This document shows, piece after piece, positions 39,901-47,610 of a stretch of 64,000 nt of DNA. This stretch comes from Saprospiraceae bacterium (GTDB lineage Bacteria; Bacteroidota; Bacteroidia; Chitinophagales; Saprospiraceae). The notes beneath the pieces are model-generated. The model was not told the origin of the DNA. It saw only the letters and a list, made by a program, of their open reading frames with translations, and did no database searches. The stretch's first letter is position 1. The number at the start of each line of letters is the position of its first letter. The stretch is taken from positions 42,716 to 106,715 of the forward strand of contig JAKVCV010000013.1 in the NCBI GenBank assembly GCA_022448945.1, given 5' to 3'. A program made the position numbers and the translations under genes.

Positions 39901-40117
39901 AAAGCATGAAGCGCTACGTCATGCCAAATTAGACCATATGCAATCGGTCAAAGGTGTTGCTGCACATCCAGCTTTTTGGTCTCCATTTGTTCATATGGGT
40001 AATCAGGCACCTGTACGTGTTCAGAGAAAAGGAGCATTGACTTTATGGTTAATTCTGTTAGGGTTTATACTTCTTGTTTTAGGTGGATTGTTAGTAATGA
40101 AGAAGGACAATAAATAA
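36938..40117 (+). CDS. Exported TPR-CHAT protease-like protein 1
   Basis: 1059 residues. Signal peptide about 1-22 (LFLCIFTFNSYAQ), then about ten 42-residue kinesin-light-chain-like TPRs (about 45-450; repeated KIREKVLGxEHPxFxESxNNL). A linker with coiled-coil character comes next (about 480-640) and a CHAT caspase-like domain (about 700-1030) with the dyad His885 (HLAMHG) and Cys932 (LSACETG). A membrane helix at about 1033-1053 (LTLWLILLGFILLVLGGLLVM) and a basic tail follow. CHAT is a clan CD cysteine-protease fold; intact catalytic residues suggest activity. The signal peptide plus basic C-terminal tail place TPR and CHAT in the periplasm with the tail inside. Tandem with a paralogue downstream. 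Confidence 0.9.
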   Translation: MYNINHVFQFLFLCIFTFNSYAQQDFKKYLFLSYSEIDSIVLYEANKGTYERAIPYLKAAREKVINEVNAKDSAYALYTSDLAYCYSKIGKYTKALTLNLQAKSIREKVLGKEHPDYAESLSLLSELYYDMGDFDQAISLATQVYKIREKVLGHEHPDFTESINNLATFYYHIENYEKAIKLFVQAKNIRQKVHGNDHLEFANSLNNLSFVYIAMANFDKAYQCVVQAKNIREKVLGKEHTSFAASLMTLASLQSKIGNYNQALSLLLEAKNINEKVLGKENYKYAIVLYNLASIHYQLHNFDKALPFSIEAQKIYAKVLGKEHSNYATVIELTALVHSALGNYDEALPLMNQAKNIREKIFGKQSLIFATSLNSIAVLYNYRGQYGKAIPLMNQAKNIREKLLGKKHPKSVSSLLHLTSLYKQMGKYDEAWDVLFEAVNRLSSKDLEKKIGREWSDSLLCANYPTLVHFKSMITALDWAYLLLEKDSSISNINEKKIIVIDLATALLNKTRKQRSSEKDKLRVLSLSNLWLQTSLEVLNPIEHSIKAFNVSDQNKSVLLLQATKSEAAYHLGELPDSLVLRDKRLIKKYDETQAQLLEKRADREKDSLRNTLNHISQEMDDFNQLLKNQYPKYYKLKYQDNAVKAEDLQMKLSEKAAILEYVVADTMLHVFYLDKKEVQWYRTAIDKKVLSARIKTYHHTLSNYKFLMEDKEKAYNNFIAHAHWFYQVLLEPVLKDKENIHDLIIIPDGKLGHLPFETFLTKEAPQKSTDYHQLHYLIKDYNISYNYAASLWLENTVASAVQNNGQLLAMAANYELALDSTLRDKRLTEDLRVRAALKPLPAARKEVEALQEEFQGFFVYDTLASESLVKKIAPDFAIIHLAMHGILDAKRPMLSSLVFSENNDSIESNFWQAHEISKMKLNADLVVLSACETGFGKFETGNGIASLARSFMYAGASSLIVSLWQVNDFATSEIMKRLYNNLANGMKKHEALRHAKLDHMQSVKGVAAHPAFWSPFVHMGNQAPVRVQRKGALTLWLILLGFILLVLGGLLVMKKDNK

Positions 40118-40173
40118 ATTAATGCTCCTTTGCTTTGCTTTTGAGTATGTACCGTAAATCCCATCTTTTGTAT

Positions 40174-40181
40174 TATCTTTG
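40174..40181 (+). promoter_or_regulatory. Promoter -7 element before TPR-CHAT 2 (TATCTTTG)
   Basis: TATCTTTG matches the Bacteroidota -7 consensus exactly and is followed by AAG, 49 nt before the ATG at 40223. It suggests that the second CHAT gene and the Asp-box gene after it can be transcribed independently of the first CHAT gene. Confidence 0.5.
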
Positions 40182-40222
40182 AAGTCCTTAAACTACTACT
40201 AAGTACTTTGAATTTGCCTAAT

Positions 40223-43200
40223 ATGAAATGTATATTTTTTATTACAGCTTTTTGTTTCTTTTTAGAGCTATCTTATGCTCAGGATTATAAGAAATATCTT
40301 TCCCATAGTTTCGAAGAATTTGATAGCCTTATGTTTTTGTCATATTCAGAGGGCAGATATAATGATGCAATTATATATATGCAGGCTGCAAAAGAGAAGT
40401 CCAAAGGTCAATATGGAAGATTAGATACTTTGTATGCTTTATATACTGGTAATCTTGGTTTCTTTTATGTCAAAACTGGACAATATGAATTAGGGGAAGC
40501 TTTATATATAGAATCAAAAGATATAATTGCTGAGATTTCAGGTAAAGAACATGCATCATATGCATCAAGTCTTAATAATTTAGCTATGCTGTACAGAACA
40601 ATGGGTAAATATTCTAAGGCAGAGCCATTATTAAGAGAAGCCAACAAATTGAATGCTAAGATTTATGATAAAAAGCATCCGCTATATGCTTCCAGCCTTA
40701 ATAATCTTGCGATATTATATCAGGATATGGGCAAATATGCAGAGGCAGAGCCGTTGTTATTAGATGCAAAAAGAATAAATGCTATTTCTGGAAAATTAAA
40801 TTCTAACTACGCTTTAAGTCTTAATAATTTAGCGCTTTTATATCAGTTAATGAATAGATATACTCAAGCAGAAATGTTGTATATAGAAGCAAGGGAGATA
40901 TATGCACAAGTTGTAGGGAAAACGCACCCCGATTATGCATCTTCTATTAATAATTTAGCAGTTTTATATCAGGATATGGGAGCTGATAAAAAAGCAGAGC
41001 CATTGTTGTTAGAAGCAAAGTTTATTAATTCAGAAGTTTTTGGTGAGATGCATCCTAACTATGCTACTATTTTGAATAATATAGCTATGTTATATCAGAA
41101 TATGAATTCTTTTGAAAAGGCTGAACCACTGTTATTGGAAGTCAATGAAATGAATTTAAAATTGGTAGGGAAAGAACATCCCGATTATGCTCTTGGGATT
41201 AATAATCTTGCTATTTTATATAGGGATATGGGGGCGTATATTAAGTCAGAATTATTGTTGAAAGAAGCCAAAAATATATATTCAAGACTCTTTGGTAAAG
41301 AACATTCAGGATATGTCATGACCATAAACAATCTTGCTAGTCTTTATTTAGAGATGGACTTGTTAGATAGTGCCTTTTTGTTTTGTATGAATAGCTTAAA
41401 AGCTAATATATCAGTAGGGGATGTTGCTGGTTTTTCAATTGATAGTCTTGAAAAATATACGTTTTATTCAAATCATCAAGTGATTAAATCCGTAAATAAT
41501 TTACTAAAAATTGTTAAAAAACAATACCATAAAGATTCATCTCAATTAAAACTAAATGAGCATTATGCTATTGCCAGAGCAGCAATACATTTTAATGAAC
41601 ACATTCGAAATGATTTTAGTACGGAAGGTGATAAATTGAGGGTATTAGAAACTAGCCATGATCTAATATGTCAAGGCTTAGAAACTGTTGTTTTACAAAA
41701 TCAGTTAATTTATTTGGGAGAGGCTTTTAGTTTTGCTGAATTCAATAAATCTGTTTTATTGGCTGATGCCATGAAGGGAAATCGGGCAAAAGCTTTTGGG
41801 GAGTTACCTGAAAGTCTTTTAAATATTGAAACAAAGTTTCAAAAAGAAATGACTTCCCTAAGGAAAAAAGCATATGATGCTAATACCCAAGAAGAAAAAA
41901 GGAGTATACGCCAATCAATTGGTGAATTAAATATTGAAATTAGTAAATTGTTAAAAACCATAAAGGATAAATATCCTAAATATCATGCTTTTAAATATGA
42001 GAATTTTTCGATAAGTGCAGAAGAGATTCAAGAATTATTGGATCCTAAAACAGCTTTAATAGAGTATTTATTATCTGATTCTATATGTTACATGTTTGTA
42101 GTTTCTAAGCAGGAAATTCAGTTGTTTCCAATTCCGCTAAATCTTGATGAGTTGAAAAAGAAAGTTAAAACCTTAAGATTTGCTTTAAGTAATTATCATA
42201 TGATTATTGCAGAACAGGAAAAGGCATATGAGATGTATACTAAAACTGCATTTTGGTTTTATGAGAATTTATTAAAAAAAGCGCTTTCGGGAAGAAAATA
42301 TGAAAATCTAATTATAATAACTGATGGTGAATTGGGACATTTACCTTTTGAATCATTTTTAGTTGAGGCTGTTTCTGGCCCCATAAGAGACTATAGTGAT
42401 TTACCCTATTTGGTTTTAGATTATAATATAAGTTATAACTACTCCGCTACCTTATGGAAAAATAATCTGAATATTGAAGCGAATGATAATAATGGAGAAG
42501 TATTAGCTTTTGCTTCAGACTACTATAAACCTGATTCTAATTTGTTGGATATAAGATTACCTTATTATGTTAATCTTAGAAAAAATTTACATCCTTTACC
42601 AGCAGCCAATAAAGAAATTGAAGAGTTGGCTGGAAGATTTCAAGGAAAATTTTTGTCTGGCAAATCAGCCAATGAGCGCATGTTTAAACAGCATGCGCAA
42701 GATTATGGTATTATACATCTGGCAATGCATGGTATCTTAGAATCCTCTAGACCCTTATTATCAAGTCTGGTTTTTACTGAAAATTTGGATAGTACAGAAG
42801 ATAATTTTTTGCAGGCATATGAGATTTCTCATATGAAATTAAATGCAGATATGGTTGTTCTTTCAGCTTGTGAAACAGGCTATGGTAGATTTAAACAAGG
42901 AGAAGGAATTGTATCTTTGGCTCGTTCTTTTATGTATGCTGGGGTTCCAAGTTTATTGGTAAGTTTATGGCAAGTCAATGATGTCACTACTGCTAGTATT
43001 ATGGAATATTTTTACGATAATCTAGCAAAGGATATAGATAAGTCTGCTGCTCTAAGAATGGCTAAGTTAACTTATTTGGAAAATATATCTGGTATTGCCG
43101 CACATCCAGCATATTGGTCTCCTTTTATACAGCTTGGCAATTCAAATCCTATTCAATTAAAAACAAGTAAAGTCTCCTTTTATTGGATAATAATGACCAG

Positions 43201-43264
43201 TTTTATTTTTATTTTTTTAATCGGAATAGCTAATTATTTTTACAAAAGATTATATAATAGGTAA
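40223..43264 (+). CDS. Exported TPR-CHAT protease-like protein 2
   Basis: The ATG at 40223 is chosen over the in-frame TTG at 40208 because it starts the signal peptide (MKCIFFITAFCFFLELSYAQ). Same plan as the preceding protein: TPR array (about 40-400; repeated KEHPDYAxxxNNLAxLYxDMG), helical linker, CHAT domain with His836 (HLAMHG) and Cys883 (LSACETG), then a C-terminal membrane helix (FYWIIMTSFIFIFLIGIANYFY) and a basic tail. The two proteins share motifs throughout CHAT (SLARSFMYAG, SLWQVND, AHPAxWSPF) but differ in the TPRs, as expected if they bind different partners. The Asp-box gene follows after 30 bp. Confidence 0.9.
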   Translation: MKCIFFITAFCFFLELSYAQDYKKYLSHSFEEFDSLMFLSYSEGRYNDAIIYMQAAKEKSKGQYGRLDTLYALYTGNLGFFYVKTGQYELGEALYIESKDIIAEISGKEHASYASSLNNLAMLYRTMGKYSKAEPLLREANKLNAKIYDKKHPLYASSLNNLAILYQDMGKYAEAEPLLLDAKRINAISGKLNSNYALSLNNLALLYQLMNRYTQAEMLYIEAREIYAQVVGKTHPDYASSINNLAVLYQDMGADKKAEPLLLEAKFINSEVFGEMHPNYATILNNIAMLYQNMNSFEKAEPLLLEVNEMNLKLVGKEHPDYALGINNLAILYRDMGAYIKSELLLKEAKNIYSRLFGKEHSGYVMTINNLASLYLEMDLLDSAFLFCMNSLKANISVGDVAGFSIDSLEKYTFYSNHQVIKSVNNLLKIVKKQYHKDSSQLKLNEHYAIARAAIHFNEHIRNDFSTEGDKLRVLETSHDLICQGLETVVLQNQLIYLGEAFSFAEFNKSVLLADAMKGNRAKAFGELPESLLNIETKFQKEMTSLRKKAYDANTQEEKRSIRQSIGELNIEISKLLKTIKDKYPKYHAFKYENFSISAEEIQELLDPKTALIEYLLSDSICYMFVVSKQEIQLFPIPLNLDELKKKVKTLRFALSNYHMIIAEQEKAYEMYTKTAFWFYENLLKKALSGRKYENLIIITDGELGHLPFESFLVEAVSGPIRDYSDLPYLVLDYNISYNYSATLWKNNLNIEANDNNGEVLAFASDYYKPDSNLLDIRLPYYVNLRKNLHPLPAANKEIEELAGRFQGKFLSGKSANERMFKQHAQDYGIIHLAMHGILESSRPLLSSLVFTENLDSTEDNFLQAYEISHMKLNADMVVLSACETGYGRFKQGEGIVSLARSFMYAGVPSLLVSLWQVNDVTTASIMEYFYDNLAKDIDKSAALRMAKLTYLENISGIAAHPAYWSPFIQLGNSNPIQLKTSKVSFYWIIMTSFIFIFLIGIANYFYKRLYNR

Positions 43265-43294
43265 TAAATTATATAAATAATACTTTAACAATTT

Positions 43295-44935
43295 ATGAAA
43301 ACACTAATTTTAATATTATTAATCTTTTGTTCATATAAGTTTGATGCTCAGAAAAACCCACATAAGAATGTTCTGATTAGCACATCAAATAAACCAAATG
43401 AACCTACTATTGCAATTCACCCCAAAAATTCAAATATTCTCCTGGCAGGATCCAATATCTTTAATCTATATGTATCAACTGATTCAGGAAAAAGTTGGAA
43501 AGAAAAAAAACTTAAATCTTCTTATGGTGTTTGGGGAGATCCAGTTATTATACCTGATACTGCAGGAAATTTTTATTTTTTTCACCTTTCTAATCCAGAA
43601 GATGGAAATTGGATTGATCGTATTGTATGTCAAAAATCAGAAGACGCTGGAAAGAGCTGGACTAATGGTTCCTATATGGGACTTAACGGAGCTAAGGCAC
43701 AGGACAAGCATTGGGCAATAGTCGACAAGAAAACCAATTATATTTATGTTACCTGGACTCAATTTGATAAATATGGTAGTAAATCTTCAAAAGATAAAAG
43801 TTCTATTATGTTTTCAATGTCTAAGGATGAGGGTAAAACTTGGACTAAAGCAATTAAAATTAATGAAGTTGATGGGGATTGTATTGATAGTGATAATACT
43901 ACAGAAGGCGCAGTTCCTGCTGTAGGGCCAGAGGGAGAACTTTATGTGTCCTGGGCAGGTCCAGCAGGGCTGGTATTTGATCGTTCTTTTGATGGAGGAA
44001 AGACATGGATGGATAAAGATATTTTTATTGATTCTTTTCCGGGGGGCTGGGATTATAAAATACCTGGTATATATCGTTGTAACGGTATGCCAGTACTTGG
44101 ATGTGATATTAGTGGAGGTGAAAATAATGGTACGCTTTATGTTAATTGGTCTGACCAGAGAAATGGTGAGGATGATACAGATGTATGGTTAGCTAAGTCA
44201 ATGGATAAAGGCAATACCTGGTCTAAACCTATTCGTGTAAATAATGATGCTTCAGGTAATCATCAATTTCTTACTTGGATGGCTATAGATCAAAGTAATG
44301 GTTATTTATATTTTGTCTTTTATGACAGGAGAGGGCTTGAGGGTACACTTACCAATGTGTTTATGGCTCGTTCTACTGATGGGGGTAAAACTTTTGTTAA
44401 TTTTAAAATTAATGATAGACCATTTTATCCTAATCCACTTATATTTTTTGGAGATTATAATAATATTATTGCTCAAGATAATGTAGTAAGGCCCATATGG
44501 ACTCGTCTTGATGAATCACAATTAAGCATTAAAACTGCTATTATTGATCTGATGTCAATACCAAAAGAAAACAATACAAGTATAATAAAATCACATGATT
44601 CTGCAAGTGGTCTTGGTGTGAATAATCATTCTTCTAATAATAATAATACTTCGACTGAAAAATCTGAAAATGATACGTTTATAGATGCTATTCCTCCTGA
44701 CCCTAATATACTTTATGTTGCATTTAAAATGCACAGGAAAGGTAGCTTAGATCTTTGTGTTATTGATACTGACGGTAAAAAAGTAAAGACAGTTTTTAAA
44801 TCTAAAAATTTTGATTTAGGAAAACATATTGAACGTGTAAGCATACCTGATCTAAAGTTAAAAAAGGGATATTATAAATATCAATTAACACACAAGGGTA
44901 AAATTATAAGAGAAAGGGATTTTGAAGTGCTTTAG
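43295..44935 (+). CDS. Secreted sialidase-fold (Asp-box/BNR) protein
   Basis: 546 residues. Signal peptide about 1-18 (LILLIFCSYKFDAQ). A six-bladed beta-propeller (about 25-430) carries repeated Asp-box motifs: STDSGKSWKEK, SEDAGKSWTNG, SKDEGKTWTKA, SFDGGKTWMDK, SMDKGNTWSKP and STDGGKTFVNF. A Ser/Asn-rich low-complexity linker follows (about 440-465), then a C-terminal FlgD-like or sorting-domain-like beta-sandwich (LYVAFKMHRKGSLDLCVIDTDGKKV to IIRERDFEVL). Asp boxes stabilise the sialidase fold but do not prove activity; the arginine triad cannot be assigned confidently. It starts 30 bp after the CHAT gene, so it is probably translated from the same mRNA and may be its substrate or partner (inference). 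Confidence 0.82.
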   Translation: MKTLILILLIFCSYKFDAQKNPHKNVLISTSNKPNEPTIAIHPKNSNILLAGSNIFNLYVSTDSGKSWKEKKLKSSYGVWGDPVIIPDTAGNFYFFHLSNPEDGNWIDRIVCQKSEDAGKSWTNGSYMGLNGAKAQDKHWAIVDKKTNYIYVTWTQFDKYGSKSSKDKSSIMFSMSKDEGKTWTKAIKINEVDGDCIDSDNTTEGAVPAVGPEGELYVSWAGPAGLVFDRSFDGGKTWMDKDIFIDSFPGGWDYKIPGIYRCNGMPVLGCDISGGENNGTLYVNWSDQRNGEDDTDVWLAKSMDKGNTWSKPIRVNNDASGNHQFLTWMAIDQSNGYLYFVFYDRRGLEGTLTNVFMARSTDGGKTFVNFKINDRPFYPNPLIFFGDYNNIIAQDNVVRPIWTRLDESQLSIKTAIIDLMSIPKENNTSIIKSHDSASGLGVNNHSSNNNNTSTEKSENDTFIDAIPPDPNILYVAFKMHRKGSLDLCVIDTDGKKVKTVFKSKNFDLGKHIERVSIPDLKLKKGYYKYQLTHKGKIIRERDFEVL

Positions 44936-44976
44936 GGGTAATTTTTTGAGTTTTGGCAACAAATTTTTTAATAAAT

Positions 44977-46884
44977 TTAGTGCTTTATTTTGTCTTTTAG
45001 CGCTTTTATATCCCAGCTAAAGTAAATGTGTTCTTTAGTTTGAAATAGTGTATCCATCTTGTATTTTCCAGGTAAATGTTGCCCTTTAAATACTACAGTT
45101 CGAGCAGGTTCTTCTTTAGGTACACCCCAAACAAAGAATTTCTCAAGGTTCCAATGTGCTTTTTTATGATATACTACTAAGATCGGTTTATCTGATAGTT
45201 TATTTAGAAAAGATTTAGAGGGCAAATCATCCGTAAATATGCTGAATGCCTCCTTGGTATGCTTTAATGGATATCTACCACTTTGAACTCCAATAGTAGG
45301 AATCTTATACTTGTTGGTAAGTGAAAAAATTTGTTTGTGATAGTAGGTTGGACCATTTAGAATATATCCTTTAACTTCACAACTCTCATTGAAATATGGT
45401 ATTGGTAATGTAGCTTGATATTTACTTAAATCTATTTTTTTATTTTCAAGTGCAATATGGGGGTCATGTAATTCAGTATTTAAGTAATTTTTAAGATGAA
45501 TATTATTATAAAATTTTACAAAATCACGCATGTCTACAATTGCAAATATTAATAAAACACAAATGCCGTAGCGAATGAATTTTTCCGACGAATTCCTCCA
45601 ATAGTGTTCAATAATAAAAACCATCGCGATATTCCATGCCCAAAATCCTATCCAGAAAAACCTAGAAACACATCTGAAATGGGTTACGGTGTCAGAAATA
45701 TGATGCAACCAATACATAGGATTCGTGTAATTGTAGAATCTGTAGTGATCTTTGTCTATACTATATACCTCGCCTAAAGAAATTGAAAAACTTATAATTC
45801 CTACAATGAACAGAATTCTTAAGAACTGTCCTTTTCTGGAACTAAATATTTCTTTTAAAGGGATGAAATATTTTTGTTTTGCGAATCTAAGGAATAATAA
45901 ACCAAGAAAAGCATACAAAGTGAAGTTGCCTAAATAACCTTTAGATTCATAATGTAATTCTTTACTCCACTTAAGTGGAAAACTTATTGAATGAAAATGT
46001 TCGTGAGAAAAAAGGGATTGGAATCTTAGTTTCCATGTTTTGTTGTCATAGCCTGTTGCTTCAGCAGATCTTAATGAATAATAACCATCGATCCAGTGTA
46101 CACTTAGCAGAACAATACTTAAAACAATCAGACAAATTCCTGCAAAGATTATCAAAGTACGTATGCTCTCTTTCCATTCATCTTTATTATCATAGTATAT
46201 CTGTATACTCCAAATTAATGCAAAAAAACTGATTAAAATGCCTATTATTAGTAAATAGTAAAGATGCATCATAGCAGCGAACCAAAATGTACAGACTAAT
46301 ATTATCAAGTGTTTTTTTGAAAGTATTTTATTGTTTTTGTAATAGCCACTATACACAGATAAAAGACAGTATATAGACAGTAAGATCGTCCATGTAGAAG
46401 CCAGGTTGAAATGACCGTTTCCTAGTCGTAGTATTTGAGGATGGATCCATGCAAAGGTTAATGAGATAATAATTATAAATAGTTTTGATTCTAATAATCG
46501 GTTAAGGATTTTAAATAGAATCAGGGCGGATATAAACTGAAAGAAAATGGAAGTATAATTTGTAATAGCTACCCCATAAGGTGATATATCATAGATGTAC
46601 ATACAAAACCATCTAAGAGGTATAGCGATAGCTGGGGTATTATCAACATAAAAAACATTTGTTCCATAAGGATAGCCCATTAAGGAAAAATATTTCCAGC
46701 CATCTTCTATTGGTTGCCCAAGGTATGTTTGAAAAGAGAAATAATTTCTGGCACCATCCCATAAATTCTGGAACATAGTACTATTGGGATAAAGAATAAC
46801 CTTGTTAAAGGCAATCAGAGTAATCACCAATTGGGCCAGGAATAAAAACCAAAATAACGATTTGGTTGATAATTCTTTTTTCAT
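44977..46884 (-). CDS. Polytopic membrane protein, GT-C glycosyltransferase-like
   Basis: 635 residues with about 11-12 membrane helices over the first 430 residues and a soluble extracytoplasmic C-terminal part (about 440-635). After helix 1 comes a loop with an acidic motif (NLWDGARNYFSF), the place where GT-C enzymes keep their catalytic Asp. This suggests a lipid-linked-sugar-using glycosyltransferase, but the family is not certain. The gene is alone on the minus strand, its stop 41 bp from the convergent Asp-box gene stop. No regulatory feature seen. Confidence 0.6.
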   Translation of the reverse strand: MKKELSTKSLFWFLFLAQLVITLIAFNKVILYPNSTMFQNLWDGARNYFSFQTYLGQPIEDGWKYFSLMGYPYGTNVFYVDNTPAIAIPLRWFCMYIYDISPYGVAITNYTSIFFQFISALILFKILNRLLESKLFIIIISLTFAWIHPQILRLGNGHFNLASTWTILLSIYCLLSVYSGYYKNNKILSKKHLIILVCTFWFAAMMHLYYLLIIGILISFFALIWSIQIYYDNKDEWKESIRTLIIFAGICLIVLSIVLLSVHWIDGYYSLRSAEATGYDNKTWKLRFQSLFSHEHFHSISFPLKWSKELHYESKGYLGNFTLYAFLGLLFLRFAKQKYFIPLKEIFSSRKGQFLRILFIVGIISFSISLGEVYSIDKDHYRFYNYTNPMYWLHHISDTVTHFRCVSRFFWIGFWAWNIAMVFIIEHYWRNSSEKFIRYGICVLLIFAIVDMRDFVKFYNNIHLKNYLNTELHDPHIALENKKIDLSKYQATLPIPYFNESCEVKGYILNGPTYYHKQIFSLTNKYKIPTIGVQSGRYPLKHTKEAFSIFTDDLPSKSFLNKLSDKPILVVYHKKAHWNLEKFFVWGVPKEEPARTVVFKGQHLPGKYKMDTLFQTKEHIYFSWDIKALKDKIKH

Positions 46885-47164
46885 ATTCTTATTTATACTT
46901 TCAGAATTTGCTGCTTTCGGTATGTTTAATTGTCCCGAATTGTTGAACGAAGCTAAAAAAAATAGTGGGAAAAAGTGAATGATCTATTAAAAACTAATTA
47001 TATCATTAAATGTTTTATTTTTAGGTACATACAAGATTTGTTTTATCGATATGTTTTTAAGTTTTTAAAGTATTATATATATATTTTTAAAATTAATTGT
47101 GCTAACAATTGCATTTATGGAATTGTTTGCATAACATTGTATTAACAGTAAAAACAAAATAATA
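46885..47164. other. Region between GT-C gene and asnA leader
   Basis: AT-rich, no coding potential seen. It must contain the promoter for the asnA leader transcript, since the first small ORF starts at 47165, but no exact TAnnTTTG match is obvious. Confidence 0.35.
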
Positions 47165-47233
47165 ATGAATATATCAAGCAACAATAATAATATTAATTAT
47201 AATGAATACTTCTTTAAAAGAAGTGTGGGCTAG
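47165..47233 (+). CDS. Asparagine-rich leader peptide 1 of asnA
   Basis: Small ORF of 22 codons plus TAG. Asn codons are at positions 2, 6-9, 11 and 13 (7 of 22), and the last codons encode FFKRSVG. It lies directly before an intrinsic terminator and upstream of asnA, the enzyme that makes asparagine. A ribosome short of Asn-tRNA would stall in the run at 47180-47203. The ACTTCTTT/AAAGAAGT hairpin (47208-47224) overlaps codons just after the Asn run, so a stalled ribosome would block its 5' arm and free the region behind it. The role is inferred from this layout. Confidence 0.8.
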   Translation: MNISSNNNNINYNEYFFKRSVG

Positions 47234-47269
47234 CTAATGTATTCTAAAGAAATATATTTAAAGAGTCCA
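47226..47269 (+). promoter_or_regulatory. Candidate antiterminator of attenuator 1
   Basis: TGGGCT at 47226-47231 (end of leader ORF 1) can pair with AGTCCA at 47264-47269 (six pairs, one G-U), which is the 5' arm of terminator 1. The same TGGGCT recurs in the terminator 3' arm at 47278-47283, so the two pairings compete. Confidence 0.65.
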
Positions 47270-47292
47270 AATTTATTTGGGCTCTTTTTTTT
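47261..47292 (+). terminator. Attenuator terminator 1
   Basis: Stem of 11 pairs, AAGAGTCCAAA (47261-47271)/TTTGGGCTCTT (47276-47286), loop TTTA, followed by eight T. It lies between leader ORF 1 and leader ORF 2, so read-through is needed for asnA expression. Confidence 0.93.
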
Positions 47293-47328
47293 GCAATAAA
47301 TTTAAGGACAATGATACATAAGAAACAG

Positions 47329-47406
47329 ATGAATACTAATTTCAAAAACAGATTTAATAATAATAACAATAATAATTTATACAGCAGATTTCCATCGGGC
47401 TATTAG
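47329..47406 (+). CDS. Asparagine-rich leader peptide 2 of asnA
   Basis: Small ORF of 25 codons plus TAG; an in-frame ATG at 47311 could add six residues. Asn codons at positions 2, 4, 7 and 10-16 (10 of 25, seven in a row at 47356-47376). It ends SRFPSGY and stops 25 nt before the second terminator. The arrangement repeats that of leader ORF 1, with no clear sequence copy except the Asn run and the GGGCT segment at the end. Selection for Asn codons is a better explanation than chance AT-richness, since both AAT and AAC are used and the other two frames do not give such runs with start and stop in place. Confidence 0.82.
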   Translation: MNTNFKNRFNNNNNNNLYSRFPSGY

Positions 47407-47441
47407 TATTCTAATTTCATATATAAAGATTAAAAAGCCCG
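47396..47441 (+). promoter_or_regulatory. Candidate antiterminator of attenuator 2
   Basis: CGGGCT at 47396-47401 (last Ser-Gly-Tyr codons of leader ORF 2) is complementary to AGCCCG at 47436-47441, the 5' arm of terminator 2 (six Watson-Crick pairs). TCGGGCT occurs identically at 47395-47401 and in the terminator 3' arm at 47451-47457. Confidence 0.68.
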
Positions 47442-47465
47442 TATTTAAATTCGGGCTTTTTTTTT
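47432..47465 (+). terminator. Attenuator terminator 2
   Basis: Perfect 10-bp stem AAAAAGCCCG (47432-47441)/CGGGCTTTTT (47452-47461), loop TATTTAAATT, and T-run to 47465. It lies 146 nt before the asnA ATG. Confidence 0.93.
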
Positions 47466-47610
47466 GGCCATTTTTTCAATTATGGTTTTAAGCTACATAA
47501 GTTATTATCATAAAAGATCAGATTGCCTCACTCTAAATAATTACTATAAATGGTAAACAAAAGGTTTGCTGAATCCATATTTATTTTTTAATTCATTAAA
47601 ATCAATCAAA

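Noticed and set aside
36938-43264. TPR-CHAT genes as part of a type III-E (Craspase) CRISPR system
   Set aside because: No cas gene or repeat array is present, and both proteins carry signal peptides and membrane anchors, which does not fit a cytosolic Craspase partner.
43295-44935. Calling the Asp-box protein a sialidase enzyme
   Set aside because: Asp boxes are structural; the arginine triad and nucleophile could not be placed with confidence, so only the fold is claimed.
47165-47406. Asn codon runs as mere AT-rich simple repeats
   Set aside because: Both ORFs have proper start and stop codons, mix AAT and AAC, precede strong terminators, and carry matching copies of the terminator arm. 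Simple repeats would not explain the pairing.
47165-47610. T-box or metabolite riboswitch upstream of asnA
   Set aside because: No T-box conserved sequence or stem-I pattern is recognisable, and T-boxes are not expected in Bacteroidota; the peptide-coding arrangement explains the region better.
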